Shown in pieces: positions 10,498-21,000 of a stretch of 25,447 nucleotides of DNA. Under the pieces are notes generated by a model. That model was not told the DNA's origin, searched no databases, and saw only the letters and a list, made by a program, of their open reading frames with translations. Position 1 is the first letter of the stretch. Each line of letters begins with the position of its first letter. A program made the translations under genes and the position numbers. This stretch comes from Saccoglossus kowalevskii (lineage: Eukaryota > Hemichordata > Enteropneusta > Harrimaniidae): contig NW_003133348.1 in assembly GCF_000003605.2 (NCBI RefSeq), forward strand, positions 374,114 through 399,560, given 5' to 3'.

Positions 10498-10939
10498 CTG
10501 AAATATTGATATATTGTGACTGTACTTCTTAATATTATTCACTGTAAGTATTCAATAAATATCATTGTATTATACCATCATTCATGCTTCGTGCTGATTG
10601 GTCGACAGTCACGTGAGTAGACAGAAGTAGACCCAAACGTGAATAACACACAGGAGGGGGGAAATCCTGCTGTCAACTGAAATCAACAATATTTTTTCTC
10701 TTACAAGCATAGAACGTTATGAAGAACATTGCGGTACTTTGGCATTTGAGGTTCAACAGGTGAACATTATTCCTACATAATGTTCTAAAAAATATTGTTC
10801 ATCCCATGAGTTTTAATTATTTTTATTACCAAAATTGAAAATTACAAAATCAATATAACCAAAATTATGCGCCTCACGTACTTCACTTTTTACATATTGT
10901 TCAAATAACTAATTACAAGGTAACGCATACCATACGTAC

Positions 10940-11066
10940 CATGCATTATGTGGGTTTTCTTCATTTTTCGGTGCCCAGCCTGGTGTACGTGGATATATTA
11001 CGGGTAGTTGTGGTTCTACGAAATCTTCCAGCTTGTCAAACGTTTTCAGAGAGCTACTAATTTCTT
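10940..11066 (-). pseudogene. Copy B exon 3
   Basis: 127 nt, acceptor ttgtgtag, donor GTACGT, phase 1 to 2. It encodes [25 protein letters not shown] and ENPHNAW. The next exon downstream is exon 6, which it cannot join in frame. Confidence 0.86.
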
Positions 11067-11569
11067 CTACACAATAGAATATAATAATTAGCACAATCAT
11101 ATATAGAATACAAACCAAATTTCTCACAGAAACAAAATGTAGATCGGATGAGAAAAAGTAACACTCATATAGTAAGGAATTTTGTGGAAGCTCGTTATAT
11201 TATAGTAAATATTGAGAATGTGTTTGCACTAGGACTAAATCCAAAATCAAGACTACTCAATTTGGACTGTTGCCTTGTGTGTGCGAAAATTCCAACAGAA
11301 TTTCTTGACATTCTAACACTATATTCGAATATTCAAAATCCATGCAAAACAATCTGTACATTTCACTGCCATTTGTCTTTCTCTCATTGCGCTCATGTGA
11401 GTGTACTATATAGGAAGCAAAGTCGTCGCAAACATACTATATGGTTTACACATAATAAATGTCCGTGGAATTACATACTACAGTTATGTGACGTTTAATG
11501 TAGAGTTCTTTCGATAATCATATACGTTATATTTTAATTATATTAAGAATAAAATGCAAAATTAACTAC

Positions 11570-11674
11570 CTTGATATTCCATCAGTTCATTATGTTGTAT
11601 AATAAATCCATAACTATCTGCGATGTCGAAAAGTTCCGCAATGGTAGGTGTGCGTACAACAGGAGTTCTATAAA
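11570..11674 (-). pseudogene. Copy B exon 2
   Basis: 105 nt, acceptor gggtgtcag, donor GTAGTT. It encodes YRTPVVRTPTIAELFDIADS and ends NELMEYQ. Intact. Confidence 0.8.
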
Positions 11675-12155
11675 CTGACACCCATCCGGTAAATAAAACA
11701 TTGTATAAAATAAGATCGCTCAATCAAACTAACTGTACAGTATAAATGTTTAAATATTTATATAAACATTCATACTGATTGGTTTATTGTAATTAATTCT
11801 GATTAAAAATAACAGTAGTCTGTATGAAAAATAGCATTACATTTTTAGTATATATATAGTGAAATACAAAATTAGCCACATGATTTGCTTTGGTTTTTTT
11901 TAATATTATATTATTAAGTATAAAACTATTTTTCGAGTTTTATACAATTAACGTCCGATTGTATGACTTTTATCCTCTAAAATCCAAGCATATGAAAATA
12001 TTAAATGGTATATACACCTAACTGTAGTTTACAATTGTACTTTTGACGGTAAAAACACATTTTCAATTGATTGTTTAATACCACGTAGTAACATTTGGAC
12101 AAATCATCCATGCAATTCAGTATGGGTTATTTGCCTCTAAAGACAGTGCCATCAC

Positions 12156-12310
12156 CAAGATGTGGACACTGAAAGCTTAGCATATACGCTATATACCGAC
12201 GTTGTACCTTTCAACGCTCCTCGCCACGTGACGGATTTCAACGAAATGGCGACTAGTCAACCTTTAGTTTCCACACAGTATTTTATGTGATACATGTATT
12301 AGCCTTGTGT
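12156..12310. repeat. Intron 1 segment shared with copy C
   Basis: Aligns in two blocks with 23298-23357 and 23566-23666 in intron 1 of copy C: atgtggacactgaa / atgcggacattgaa, then acgaaatggcgactagtcaa / acaaaatggcgatgactcga followed by cctttagtttcca / cccttagttttca. Copy C has about 200 bp inserted between the blocks. Either a dispersed element or a conserved intronic regulatory segment. Confidence 0.65.
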
Positions 12311-12566
12311 AGGGTTACTTTATCAATGCAATTGTGACTAAAACGATATTGCGGTATGATTTGGCCATTTTGTGTGTGTAAAGGTGACATTGTGGTACGA
12401 AGTGATTTTGGTTCACAGTTAAAATCGACTCGGATTTCAGGGTTGAATGCTGGGGGTAATTTTGAGACTTAAGTTGTAATACAATTTGTGTTTAAACTAA
12501 TTTCTAATTTAAGTCGAAATCGTCGACTTCAACTATTATACACAAGAAATACAAAATGAACGTTAC

Positions 12567-12579
12567 CTTCAGATATCAT
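12567..12579 (-). pseudogene. Copy B candidate exon 1
   Basis: 13 nt, ATG ATA TCT GAA G with donor GTAACG, giving M-I-S-E-V when joined to exon 2. Flanks (acaaaatgaacgttacc) match the first exons of A and the orphan at 13326. A TATAAATA tract sits only about 10 bp upstream of the ATG, too close for this to be a normal TATA-driven start; the orphan exon at 13326-13335 may be the real first exon. Confidence 0.55.
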
Positions 12580-12939
12580 ATATTTATTTATAAATGATGA
12601 TTCAGGTCACATTACATCGACACCCAGTTTCTGGCAGCAAGGCATAGCGATTCTAAAGGTCGAAGGGGAGATGGTTTCCTATTTTTAACTGCGACATTAC
12701 TTGAATTATTCTTACAGTTTTTTCCATAACTGAGCTGTTGTGAAACAGCCCAAAACATTGTGATACATTTTCAAGTTCACGTTTTAATATATTGATTTTT
12801 ATTGTGCTTATTGGCACTTATCAAAATTATACACCCTATTTAAGAAATGGGCTGATACCATTATATAGGGATTTCAATAACTGATTCATTTCAGCACTGA
12901 CTGCTGTTAACATTTTGACATCGCCTTCGTGTTCGTGTT

Positions 12940-13060
12940 CGTGTGGATTCGCCCTATGTATAGTGTTGTGTCGGTTAGTGATGCAATACTGAATGGTGTG
13001 AACGTGACATCTTTCAGTATTATGTCCTTAGCCAACACATCACTGTACACGGTGCCACAT
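12940..13060. repeat. Imperfect inverted repeat upstream of copy B exon 1
   Basis: gtgttgtgtcggttagtgat...aatactgaa (about 12963-12993) pairs with ttcagtatt...agccaacacatcact (about 13014-13044), roughly 23 of 31 positions. A cgtgttcgtgttcgtgt hexamer repeat precedes it at 12927-12943. This symmetry explains overlapping frames on both strands; none looks like a real protein. Confidence 0.5.
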
Positions 13061-13097
13061 CCGTTATGCACAACTATTACATGCATACATTTTAATA

Positions 13098-13122
13098 TGT
13101 CCAGCATGGTTATTGCTGGACA
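13098..13122. repeat. Short perfect hairpin
   Basis: tgtccagca at 13098-13106 and tgctggaca at 13114-13122 are exact reverse complements with a 7-nt loop. No T-run follows that would suggest a terminator, and function is unknown. Confidence 0.5.
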
Positions 13123-13325
13123 CATTTACAAATGTTTAACCTCTATTTGTCATACTCTATAATTGCTTAGCAATAAGGTGTTTTGAGGGAGGTGGCATAA
13201 ATTTACGACGCTGCTTGCAAATGTCACCAGATATTGGAAAAAAACTGAATGACTCCGTTGAAAGAGTATTATAAAATTTCATTTCATAACAACTGATAAT
13301 ACGAGGAATACAATATGAACGTTAC

Positions 13326-13335
13326 CTCCAGCCAT
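13326..13335 (-). CDS. Orphan amidase mini first exon
   Basis: ATG GCT GGA G followed by donor GTAACG, phase 1, the same form as the first exons of A and B and with the same flank (acaatatgaacgttacc). Spliced to copy B exon 2 it would read M-A-G-V-Y-R-T-P. It has the best promoter of the three (TATA box about 45 bp upstream). It is either the true or alternative first exon of copy B, or the remnant of a further gene copy whose body is lost. Confidence 0.55.
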
Positions 13336-13379
13336 TATGTGTAGAGTATGAAAAAGCATGACCTTGTGACGAGTAGCAG

Positions 13380-13389
13380 TATATATAAG
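13380..13389 (-). promoter_or_regulatory. TATA box upstream of the orphan first exon
   Basis: CTTATATATA on the minus strand, 45-54 bp upstream of ATG 13335, so initiation about 30 bp downstream would leave a 5' UTR of about 15-25 nt. An AAGGTCA nuclear-receptor-type half-site lies between TATA and ATG at about 13360-13367. Confidence 0.5.
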
Positions 13390-13399
13390 CGTGATGGCC

Positions 13400-13483
13400 A
13401 TTAAACTTATCGTGATGTATATTCACCATACTGTGATGTCCATTCACCATATGGTGATGCCCATTCACCATACTGTGAGCTCC
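13400..13483. repeat. 21-bp tandem repeat, 4 units
   Basis: Units 13400-13420, 13421-13441, 13442-13462 and 13463-13483. The last three share attcaccata-tgtgatgtcc with few changes and the first is more diverged. The third unit contains the perfect palindrome caccatatggtg (13445-13456). The array begins about 10 bp upstream of the TATA box of the orphan exon. Confidence 0.8.
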
Positions 13484-13489
13484 ATTTTT

Positions 13490-14829
13490 GGGCTATAAAT
13501 GTCGTCAATATTCATATATTTTTAGTGTCATATTTGAACTATTTAACGTGTTCCGATATCATAATATTGTTCTTAAATGCATATAACTGGCATAATGTTA
13601 TCAGATGGAATGTGGTGTATATTATAGAAGTCTAAATATTAATGTCATGGGATAGGTACAATTTAAAAGTAAATTTTAAACGAAAAGACCGCGAAAACAA
13701 CATAATACAGATGAAAGTGCAGAATGCAATTTATATTTTTATATCACTTTTCATTCAACTTTTCATCAGTATTATTTAGACCATCATCTTGATTCCCTAG
13801 CAAAGTTCTGTTGAAAAATTATGAATTCATAGCTACGGTTGTGAAAAATTGAGAAAATTATTTACATTTCTTTGAGAAGCTCTTTCACCGGAGAAGCATT
13901 ATGTTATTTTTGCCTGGTCTTTCTGTTTAAAGAAAGAAACCTACCCGCGCATTTTTGACATATTTTGCGGATATTGTTGTGCATGCAGAAGTGAAAATAT
14001 TTCATGTCAAAATCAATCTAAAATTAACCGTTTTAGTATTATTTACCACAATGAGGACAGTTCTTTCAATCTGTTTTTTTTTCAGAAAAAACAAATATAT
14101 ACAAACTGACAGTTTAGCAGCGACGATGAAAACATATTTTCGTATATAGATAAACTGTTTTCATCCTTATTTTCATTAAACAAAATACGTTAGCTTGTTA
14201 GCAAGGCGTCAGAGGCTGATATCAACATGAAGCTAATAAAGTACTGGCAAAAATTCATGAGAAGACCCTTCAACCAAAATTATCTTCTTCCATTACATAC
14301 AGTCTTGGACATACTAAACAACTGAATTAAAGTGAAATTTATTGTATCGTGTCATGGAAAACAATCATTATACACAAAATATAGCCTCACATGAATAACT
14401 GTGGACCAGTAGTCTCATTCAACCAGTGATCATCAATGCATCAATTTGTCGGTTAATTCGCTCCAAGCTACAACTTTAATTGTAATTTATTTAATATCAA
14501 ACTACCCATACTATACCCATCTTTTCATACTTAATATTTCATTCATGATCACCAAGATGATCGCTGGCAATCAGATGCATAATTTAAATTAGAAGATATT
14601 GTACACATGCCATTCAATTGCAACACCCGTCAATGAAACACTATGTACATCTATAGCAGTAACTGCTAAGACACTTTTTTTCTGGTAGTTGTCAAACCAG
14701 AAAACGAATAGTGTTCGTGAGATGATTGACTTTAGTCTAAATAACGCTATAAATCACCGCCACCACCAAATTAAATGAATAACACACTTAGCAACCTGCT
14801 ATTAGGCTTAACGATGTTTTCACGTCCAA
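13490..14829. other. Intergenic spacer, 3' flank of copy C
   Basis: AT-rich with no gene. Short frames (for example 13955-14149 plus) lack any recognisable domain. It should contain the 3' UTR of copy C. Minus-strand AATAAA sequences occur at 14486-14491 and 14338-14343, either of which could serve as a poly(A) signal. Confidence 0.5.
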
Positions 14830-15029
14830 TCAGTTGGCATCTTGTGATTGTTCATATGCAAATGCAACTTTGAAAAGTGTACTTTCATCGAAATGTTTTC
14901 CAACAATCATCATACCAACCGGCAGACCGTCTGTTTTGTAACCAGTATCAATAGAAATTGCTGGATGACCAGTTACATTGAATGGAAATAGAAGATTCCC
15001 CCCGCTGCTGCGGCACGCTGCCGTGGCAT
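14830..15029 (-). CDS. Copy C exon 12 (terminal, stop TGA)
   Basis: 200 nt, acceptor tgtttcag, phase 1. It encodes [33 protein letters not shown] and [10 protein letters not shown], then TGA at 14832-14830. Slightly longer than in copy B because of a Ser/Gly-rich insertion after the start of the exon. Confidence 0.9.
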
Positions 15030-18000
15030 CTGAAACACAAGAGCAAAACTGATTAAAGGAAAAGTAATTATGCAAATTGGTTGTGTCATTGTAATGGTTC
15101 AGTATAACAAAGTATTTTGCTGATGAACCTATATGACTGGCGATGATGGATATTACAAAACTAAAAGAACTAATTATTAGGCAGACTAGCACAACTTATA
15201 TAGCATTATTTAAAATATGGATTTGTCATGCATTTCAATAAATCTATACGGATTCATTCCAATATATATTTAATCATATTCATTTAGACCGAACAATTCT
15301 AATCTGCTGTATACTAGGCTGAAATGTTATCATTTCCTTGACATGAAAACTGAATTCTAGTGAGGTAATACAAAATCACTTCAGGTGTAGTAATTCCTGA
15401 ATATCAAACGTGCTTTTAGATGCTCTATTTTGTCAGTCTAATTCAAGACATTCGTTTATTGAAATAAGTTGATTTTCCCAAATTGACCCCTTTCGAAATG
15501 ACGCCATTTTTTCATGCTATTCCTTTTCCTAAAGATTTCGATGACAAACATATTTCTGAAAATGCAATCTCTTTTTTTGACAACACTTCAATTATCATAT
15601 AAATATGCTAAACAAATCACTTTTGGCAACTTTCATAAGCACTGTCTGACTAGTTACTCGCCACAATGGTTAAAAAAATAGTAAGTGAACTTTTACGATG
15701 GGGTCACAATATTGGGCTGCAATGGCCAATTAACCACCCCGAAGCAAATTACTTTTTCATAAAAATATATCACAAAAAGTTGTTGTCAGAGACAGCTATG
15801 AACCTGGGATCCCCGACTATAATGATTGATAAATAAGCCAACAACAAGACGACGACGGCGACGACGACGACTATTTCTTGTAATTTCTTTACCACAACAG
15901 GCAAGTTAAATGATTTCATGATTTCAAAATGATTTCACATGTAACACAAAATACTAAATATTAGATCGATTTGTCAATGTTGACTACATACCATTTAGAG
16001 ATGCATTTTTGGGAGGCAATTTAGGTATTGTCTTTGTTAACGTGGGCATTACCAGGACGTCACATTTGTTTAACACTTCGTCGTATTTCTGGCCGAGTTT
16101 TCTTGCCATGTTCTGAAACTTTGCATACATCCTACCGCCATACTGACGGCTCAGATATTCGCACACCATCAGCGATCGCTATAAATATAAATAAACAAAT
16201 CAGTACGTGTTAACATATACACTGTATGTGTTAGAATTAATTTAGTTGTATGAAAATGTTTTCAATCGCCTTCGATCACGTATAAGTGATCAATTGATAA
16301 TTACTATTTTTTTTAAACTAATGAAGTAATAATATTCAAAGGTCAGTGCACATAATGTAGAACGAATGCAAAGTTGTAGAAATGCACAATTTGACAAAAT
16401 CATTAAACACTAACATGTGAACTACTACATGCTGCACTACTAATATAACAAATCCAAAACAAGTAAACGTTTTAAAAACAGAACACCTGTTAAATGTTAA
16501 GAGAATTCGTTTTTCTATTGATTTTAATTCAATAGTTAAAATACGTCTTTTTGAAAAGACCTGTCATGGCGGTTGAACTGGAATATCTACATCCGCTTGG
16601 ATGTGTATATTGGTATGGACTATTTGTAAAATTGAAATCATCACTCTGAACCCCTGTGTGATTGAATGTAAATCATACAAACAGAGGAAGTAGATTCTGG
16701 AGTTGTTAAGCTGAAATTCATTTATATAAATCATTGCTATTTAATCATTATTTAACTTAGTAGTGATTTTAGAAAACTATTTTGTTAATCTTACCTTGAC
16801 AGTTAAAGAAGCGTCATCAATGTTAGATTTGAAAGAATGGTGAATATTTTGGATCAAACTTGATGGATAATACCCTTTTTGTCCAAAACTGAGTCCTATT
16901 TCAAAATAGGTAAAACACTATTTATACACACGTTTATAAGTCGTCAACGCTTCTCATCACAGTATTCTAATTCTATTTCAATTAAACATGAACTATTACG
17001 TGCTAATTGAAAAAGTGATATTTTAGTGATATAATAGTATAATGACACAAGCACAGACTCACCATGCAAAACAGGATGTTTCAAACCATGCATAAATATA
17101 CCAAGTCCAATTATGCTTCCAACTGGCATAAAATAAACAGAAATATCGAGGAATTGAGGACAGTTGGTAATAATTAATTTCACAAAACTGAATCTCCTCC
17201 TGAGTGAATAAATTAGAATAAGTCACTCTTTCCGTTTATTGAGATAATGATGATTTTACGAAACTAATAAAAGCGACGTCACAATATTGTGGAATATTTG
17301 CATTTGACCCAAAATTATTATACAATAATACTTCATAGATTGATCAATAGCAGATACTACACATGTTCGGTAGTAGTTAGTAACTTATTCTGAAGGGCTG
17401 ATACCACTTTTCCAATGTATGCCTTCAGGTATTCCAGCAATTTAGAATTTGTGACGGGTATAATAGCATCTCTTCCATTACAGGGATTAGTCTTTAAGAT
17501 TGCGAGTCTGAAAATTAGTGAAAATTGCAAAAATCGCTATTCAATTAAGAATAATAACAGAACATAACCTCACCATCATTGTCAATGGGAATACCCAAAT
17601 TCCCATAAATGATTTGTTGTATGATACTGCTTGACAAATGTGTCGCTAATAAAATCAGTTATGCAAAGCGACAACACAGTGATCCAGCAAGTTGTGTTCA
17701 CAGTAGTTGGTAATATGCAAATAAATACACGCTGAATAGAAATCATACCTGAATGCATTGGTATCGATATGTCCACCACTGAAGCCCCAGTTTTAGGGAA
17801 ATTTCTCAAAGCTTTCATCACGTTATCATCAACATCTTTCTCCGAAAATGGAGTATCAAACCCCTCCTTGAGAACGCCAATTTTCATCCCAGTCAAGTCA
17901 CGCGAAAGCTTGAACAAGAAAGTAAATATTATTTTAATTTTATTTTTAAAGCCATCAAGTATTTAAGATTGGAAATTCCAAACATGATGGATAGGAAATA

Positions 18001-21000
18001 ATAGGTCTGCCGTGAAAATTATTCTGAAAATGTCTGCACATATATGAATTGTATTCAACACGCAATGACTGCTACAATTACATGTTATTGTTATCTGTCA
18101 CTATCTCTAGTAATTTATTGTACAATATTTTAACAACGTCATAGTTTTTCTGAAATTAATCTGTTCTCGTATGCTGTGTATTAATATATTCAATGGACAT
18201 GGTTCAACTTGAGAAGAGTATGGGAAAAACTGTACCTGCTTAGTGTATTCTGGTACAGTCAGATCTCTTGGCTGTCTTGGATCAAGGCCATCATCGTAAC
18301 CAGCAATAACCTGTTGATAAAAAACACTTTATTCATACCAAAACAAATGTTTTATTTGAACTGCTGAATTACACAAACTTTTGCATTTTGGGGGTGAAAT
18401 CTGCTCACCAACTTTACGCCGAAGGGGTCCGGGGACATCCTCCCCTTTACCCTCTGAAACGATATGTCGTGCATTTAAAGGGGCAAAGTTTGCTGACACA
18501 AAGGGTTTCAGCTTTATTTTGGAGGGGCGACGCCCCCAACCTCCCCCCCCCCCTGTGCTGCCGCCACTGGAATACTATATAGCTTGGAATGATAAACATT
18601 ATGGTTTCGTGTGATTAACGAGACGGAATTCAACATAAAGATTTACCTCTAACAATAATGCGCAGTCATACACTGTCTTCGTCATTGGGCCAACGTGATC
18701 TAATGTTGGTTCTAATGATAGTATACCCGTGTAGGGAACCAACCCCCACGTAGGTTTCAGTCCCACAATACCACACGACGAAGCTGGCCCGCGAATGGAT
18801 CCTCCTTGGTCAGCGCCTAATGCCATATCAGCAGCGCCTGTTGACACCTGAATAATGATGCGGAATAATACAACCATTTAATTTATTTACTTGTTGTGGC
18901 TGACATTTTAACGATAAAATTACTTTAAAAATAGGAATCGTGCCTACATTACATAACGACTCATGTTTTGACATGAAATCCAAAGTTACGTTCTACTTAA
19001 TAAAACATTTTTGTCAATTATTATGGCATAATTTGTTATACGTAGCCATAGAGTCAATAATATTCACCCCGGTGCAACTAGATATATTGGGTAAAAAAAT
19101 GACATTATACACACATTGAAAGCCATAAGGGCATACAATCTGTTTCCTGTGGCCGCCGCGATAATGTAGTTTTTTGGATAACTCACAGACCCGAGTTGGA
19201 CAAATGTGGCTAGTCATAGGTGTATACCCTCCATATCCTAATTATGCTAAATATGTATGGTGTGTGGTGAAGTCAATATGTGACAATTCCTCCCCGGAGA
19301 AATGCGTAACTCGTGGGAATGCTTCGTTGTTGATGTCGGACATCTTGTTTAATTACAGACAGTATCTTACGCATGCTCAGTAGAGTGTTTATTACACTAC
19401 TTTGGGAACTGTCCCCAAAGTGACGTCATTTCGGAAAAAGATGGAAATCCTCGTTTTGGAGTAACGGCGTAAAATTGCGTAACCGCGACACGACTATGGG
19501 TGATCGGTCATGTCACATAAAATTTGGCTGTGGTGCGTTATAATATATAATTAGTGTGATATAAACACATTTATACCAATACAGCACTACCAGTACTAGA
19601 ACCACTAGTCATTTTTGTTGTATCGTAAGGATTAGTTACTGGTCCATTAATTGAGGTGCAGCTGCCTCCAGATGTACACAAATTTTCACAGGTTGATTTT
19701 CCGATGATGTGACCGCCTGTATAAAAATAGAGATTACATATTGCTACTAAAATAGAAAAAAACGCATCCAAGATACTTGTTTTAACCTGAAGTTATAACA
19801 GAAAAGAAATGTGTTTTGCTGATAATCTAATTAGCTTAAACTCTGTTTAGTAAATTGAAGAAAATACTCATCTGCATCAAGTATCCTAGCAACGACAGTG
19901 GCATCATAATCTGGTGTGTATCCATCAAAAATGCGACTTCCGTTACGTAAAGGAACCCGGCTATTGGTATATTGTCTTTGATAGCGATAGTTTTACCTGC
20001 AAGCTTGCCATCACTACTACCCTTAATATCACAGCGCCAACACCTAATGCGGTAACAGAATATATATATAATTTATATATAGTATATAATATATTATACA
20101 GTAGTTATACGCTAAATAAATGCGTACGTCTACAAAGCATTTCTTCTTTCAATTGTGTTGTGTCCCGTAATTATATGTCGTGACATGCGTATGTTAAATT
20201 ACAAGTGTAAATGTTGACGAACATACAGTAATTATTGTCACAGAAATTATGCTCCAGGGTTGGGACTACGTGATTGGGAAGTGGCCACTGAGGAGGCCCG
20301 GTTGAACACATGCACATGTTGAGCCTTAACCTTAAAGTAAGGTCGATGTCGCATTCATTTGTGAATACATTTTATTTTGGCCAGTGGACTTCCCCCCCCC
20401 CCTTTTTAGAACAAAGTGACATAGTCGTCAAGGGTGTTCAAAGCTGCAGGTAGCGTTTTGACATGGGGACTAAGCAATCGTGAGTCCAACGCACATGTAT
20501 ACACTGACATACGTACCATGCATTGTGTGGGTTTTCATCTGGTTTCGGCGCACTCCCGGGTGTGCGTGGATATTTCACTGGCAGTTGTGGTTCTATGAAT
20601 TCTTCCAGTTTGTCAAACACCTTCAAGGAGTCACATATTTCCTCTAAAACATAATATTGACTGAACTCATACCACACTTTCACTTTTTCGATATATTTAA
20701 AACTTTAAAATTCAACCACTGCATGATTTGAAGACAATCCTCATAGAAGACAGACAAATCCAACAAGCTGTAAATCACGTGGTTCCTTTCAATATCTTAC
20801 CTTTATAATCTTCAAGTTCAGAATCATCAAAATGTAATCCATAACTGCTGGAAATAGAAACAAGTTCATCCAAGGTCGGTGGCCGTACGGTCGGTGATCT
20901 ATACACTGAAATAACAACCGTAAAACATGCATTCAAACACTATACAATTAAATACATTGAATGCCATGTAACTATAGAGGACGCGTGATTACTGTGACGT

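Larger units (their letters stand above)
7747..12579 (-). pseudogene. Amidase copy B (pseudogene lacking catalytic exons 4-5)
   Basis: Recent paralogue of copy A; introns are alignable too. Exons lie at 12567-12579, 11570-11674, 10940-11066, 10297-10497, 10105-10179, 9490-9637, 9274-9333, 9060-9160, 8674-8861 and 7747-7937. Exons 4 and 5, carrying the catalytic Lys and the GGSS cis-Ser, are missing: only 442 bp lie between exon 3 and exon 6, with no remnant. Splicing exon 3 (phase 2) to exon 6 (phase 0) breaks the frame. Exon 11 has one extra base in a T-run (8688-8693) and exon 8 lacks 12 nt. The nucleophile block DQGGSIR and an intact C-terminal exon remain. A protein from this copy could not be a normal amidase. 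A non-coding or truncated transcript remains possible. Confidence 0.85.

Noticed and set aside
11148-11498. 116-residue plus-strand frame
   Set aside because: It lies in intron 2 of copy B. The matching intron of copy A (about 4540-4770) is alignable but does not keep the frame, so it is not a gene.
12907-13162. Overlapping plus and minus frames of 72-77 residues
   Set aside because: Both strands are open because the sequence is an imperfect palindrome with a hexamer repeat; no domain was seen in either.
13400-13483. CRISPR-like array
   Set aside because: The units are contiguous 21-bp repeats without spacers in a eukaryotic intron-rich region, so this is a simple tandem repeat.
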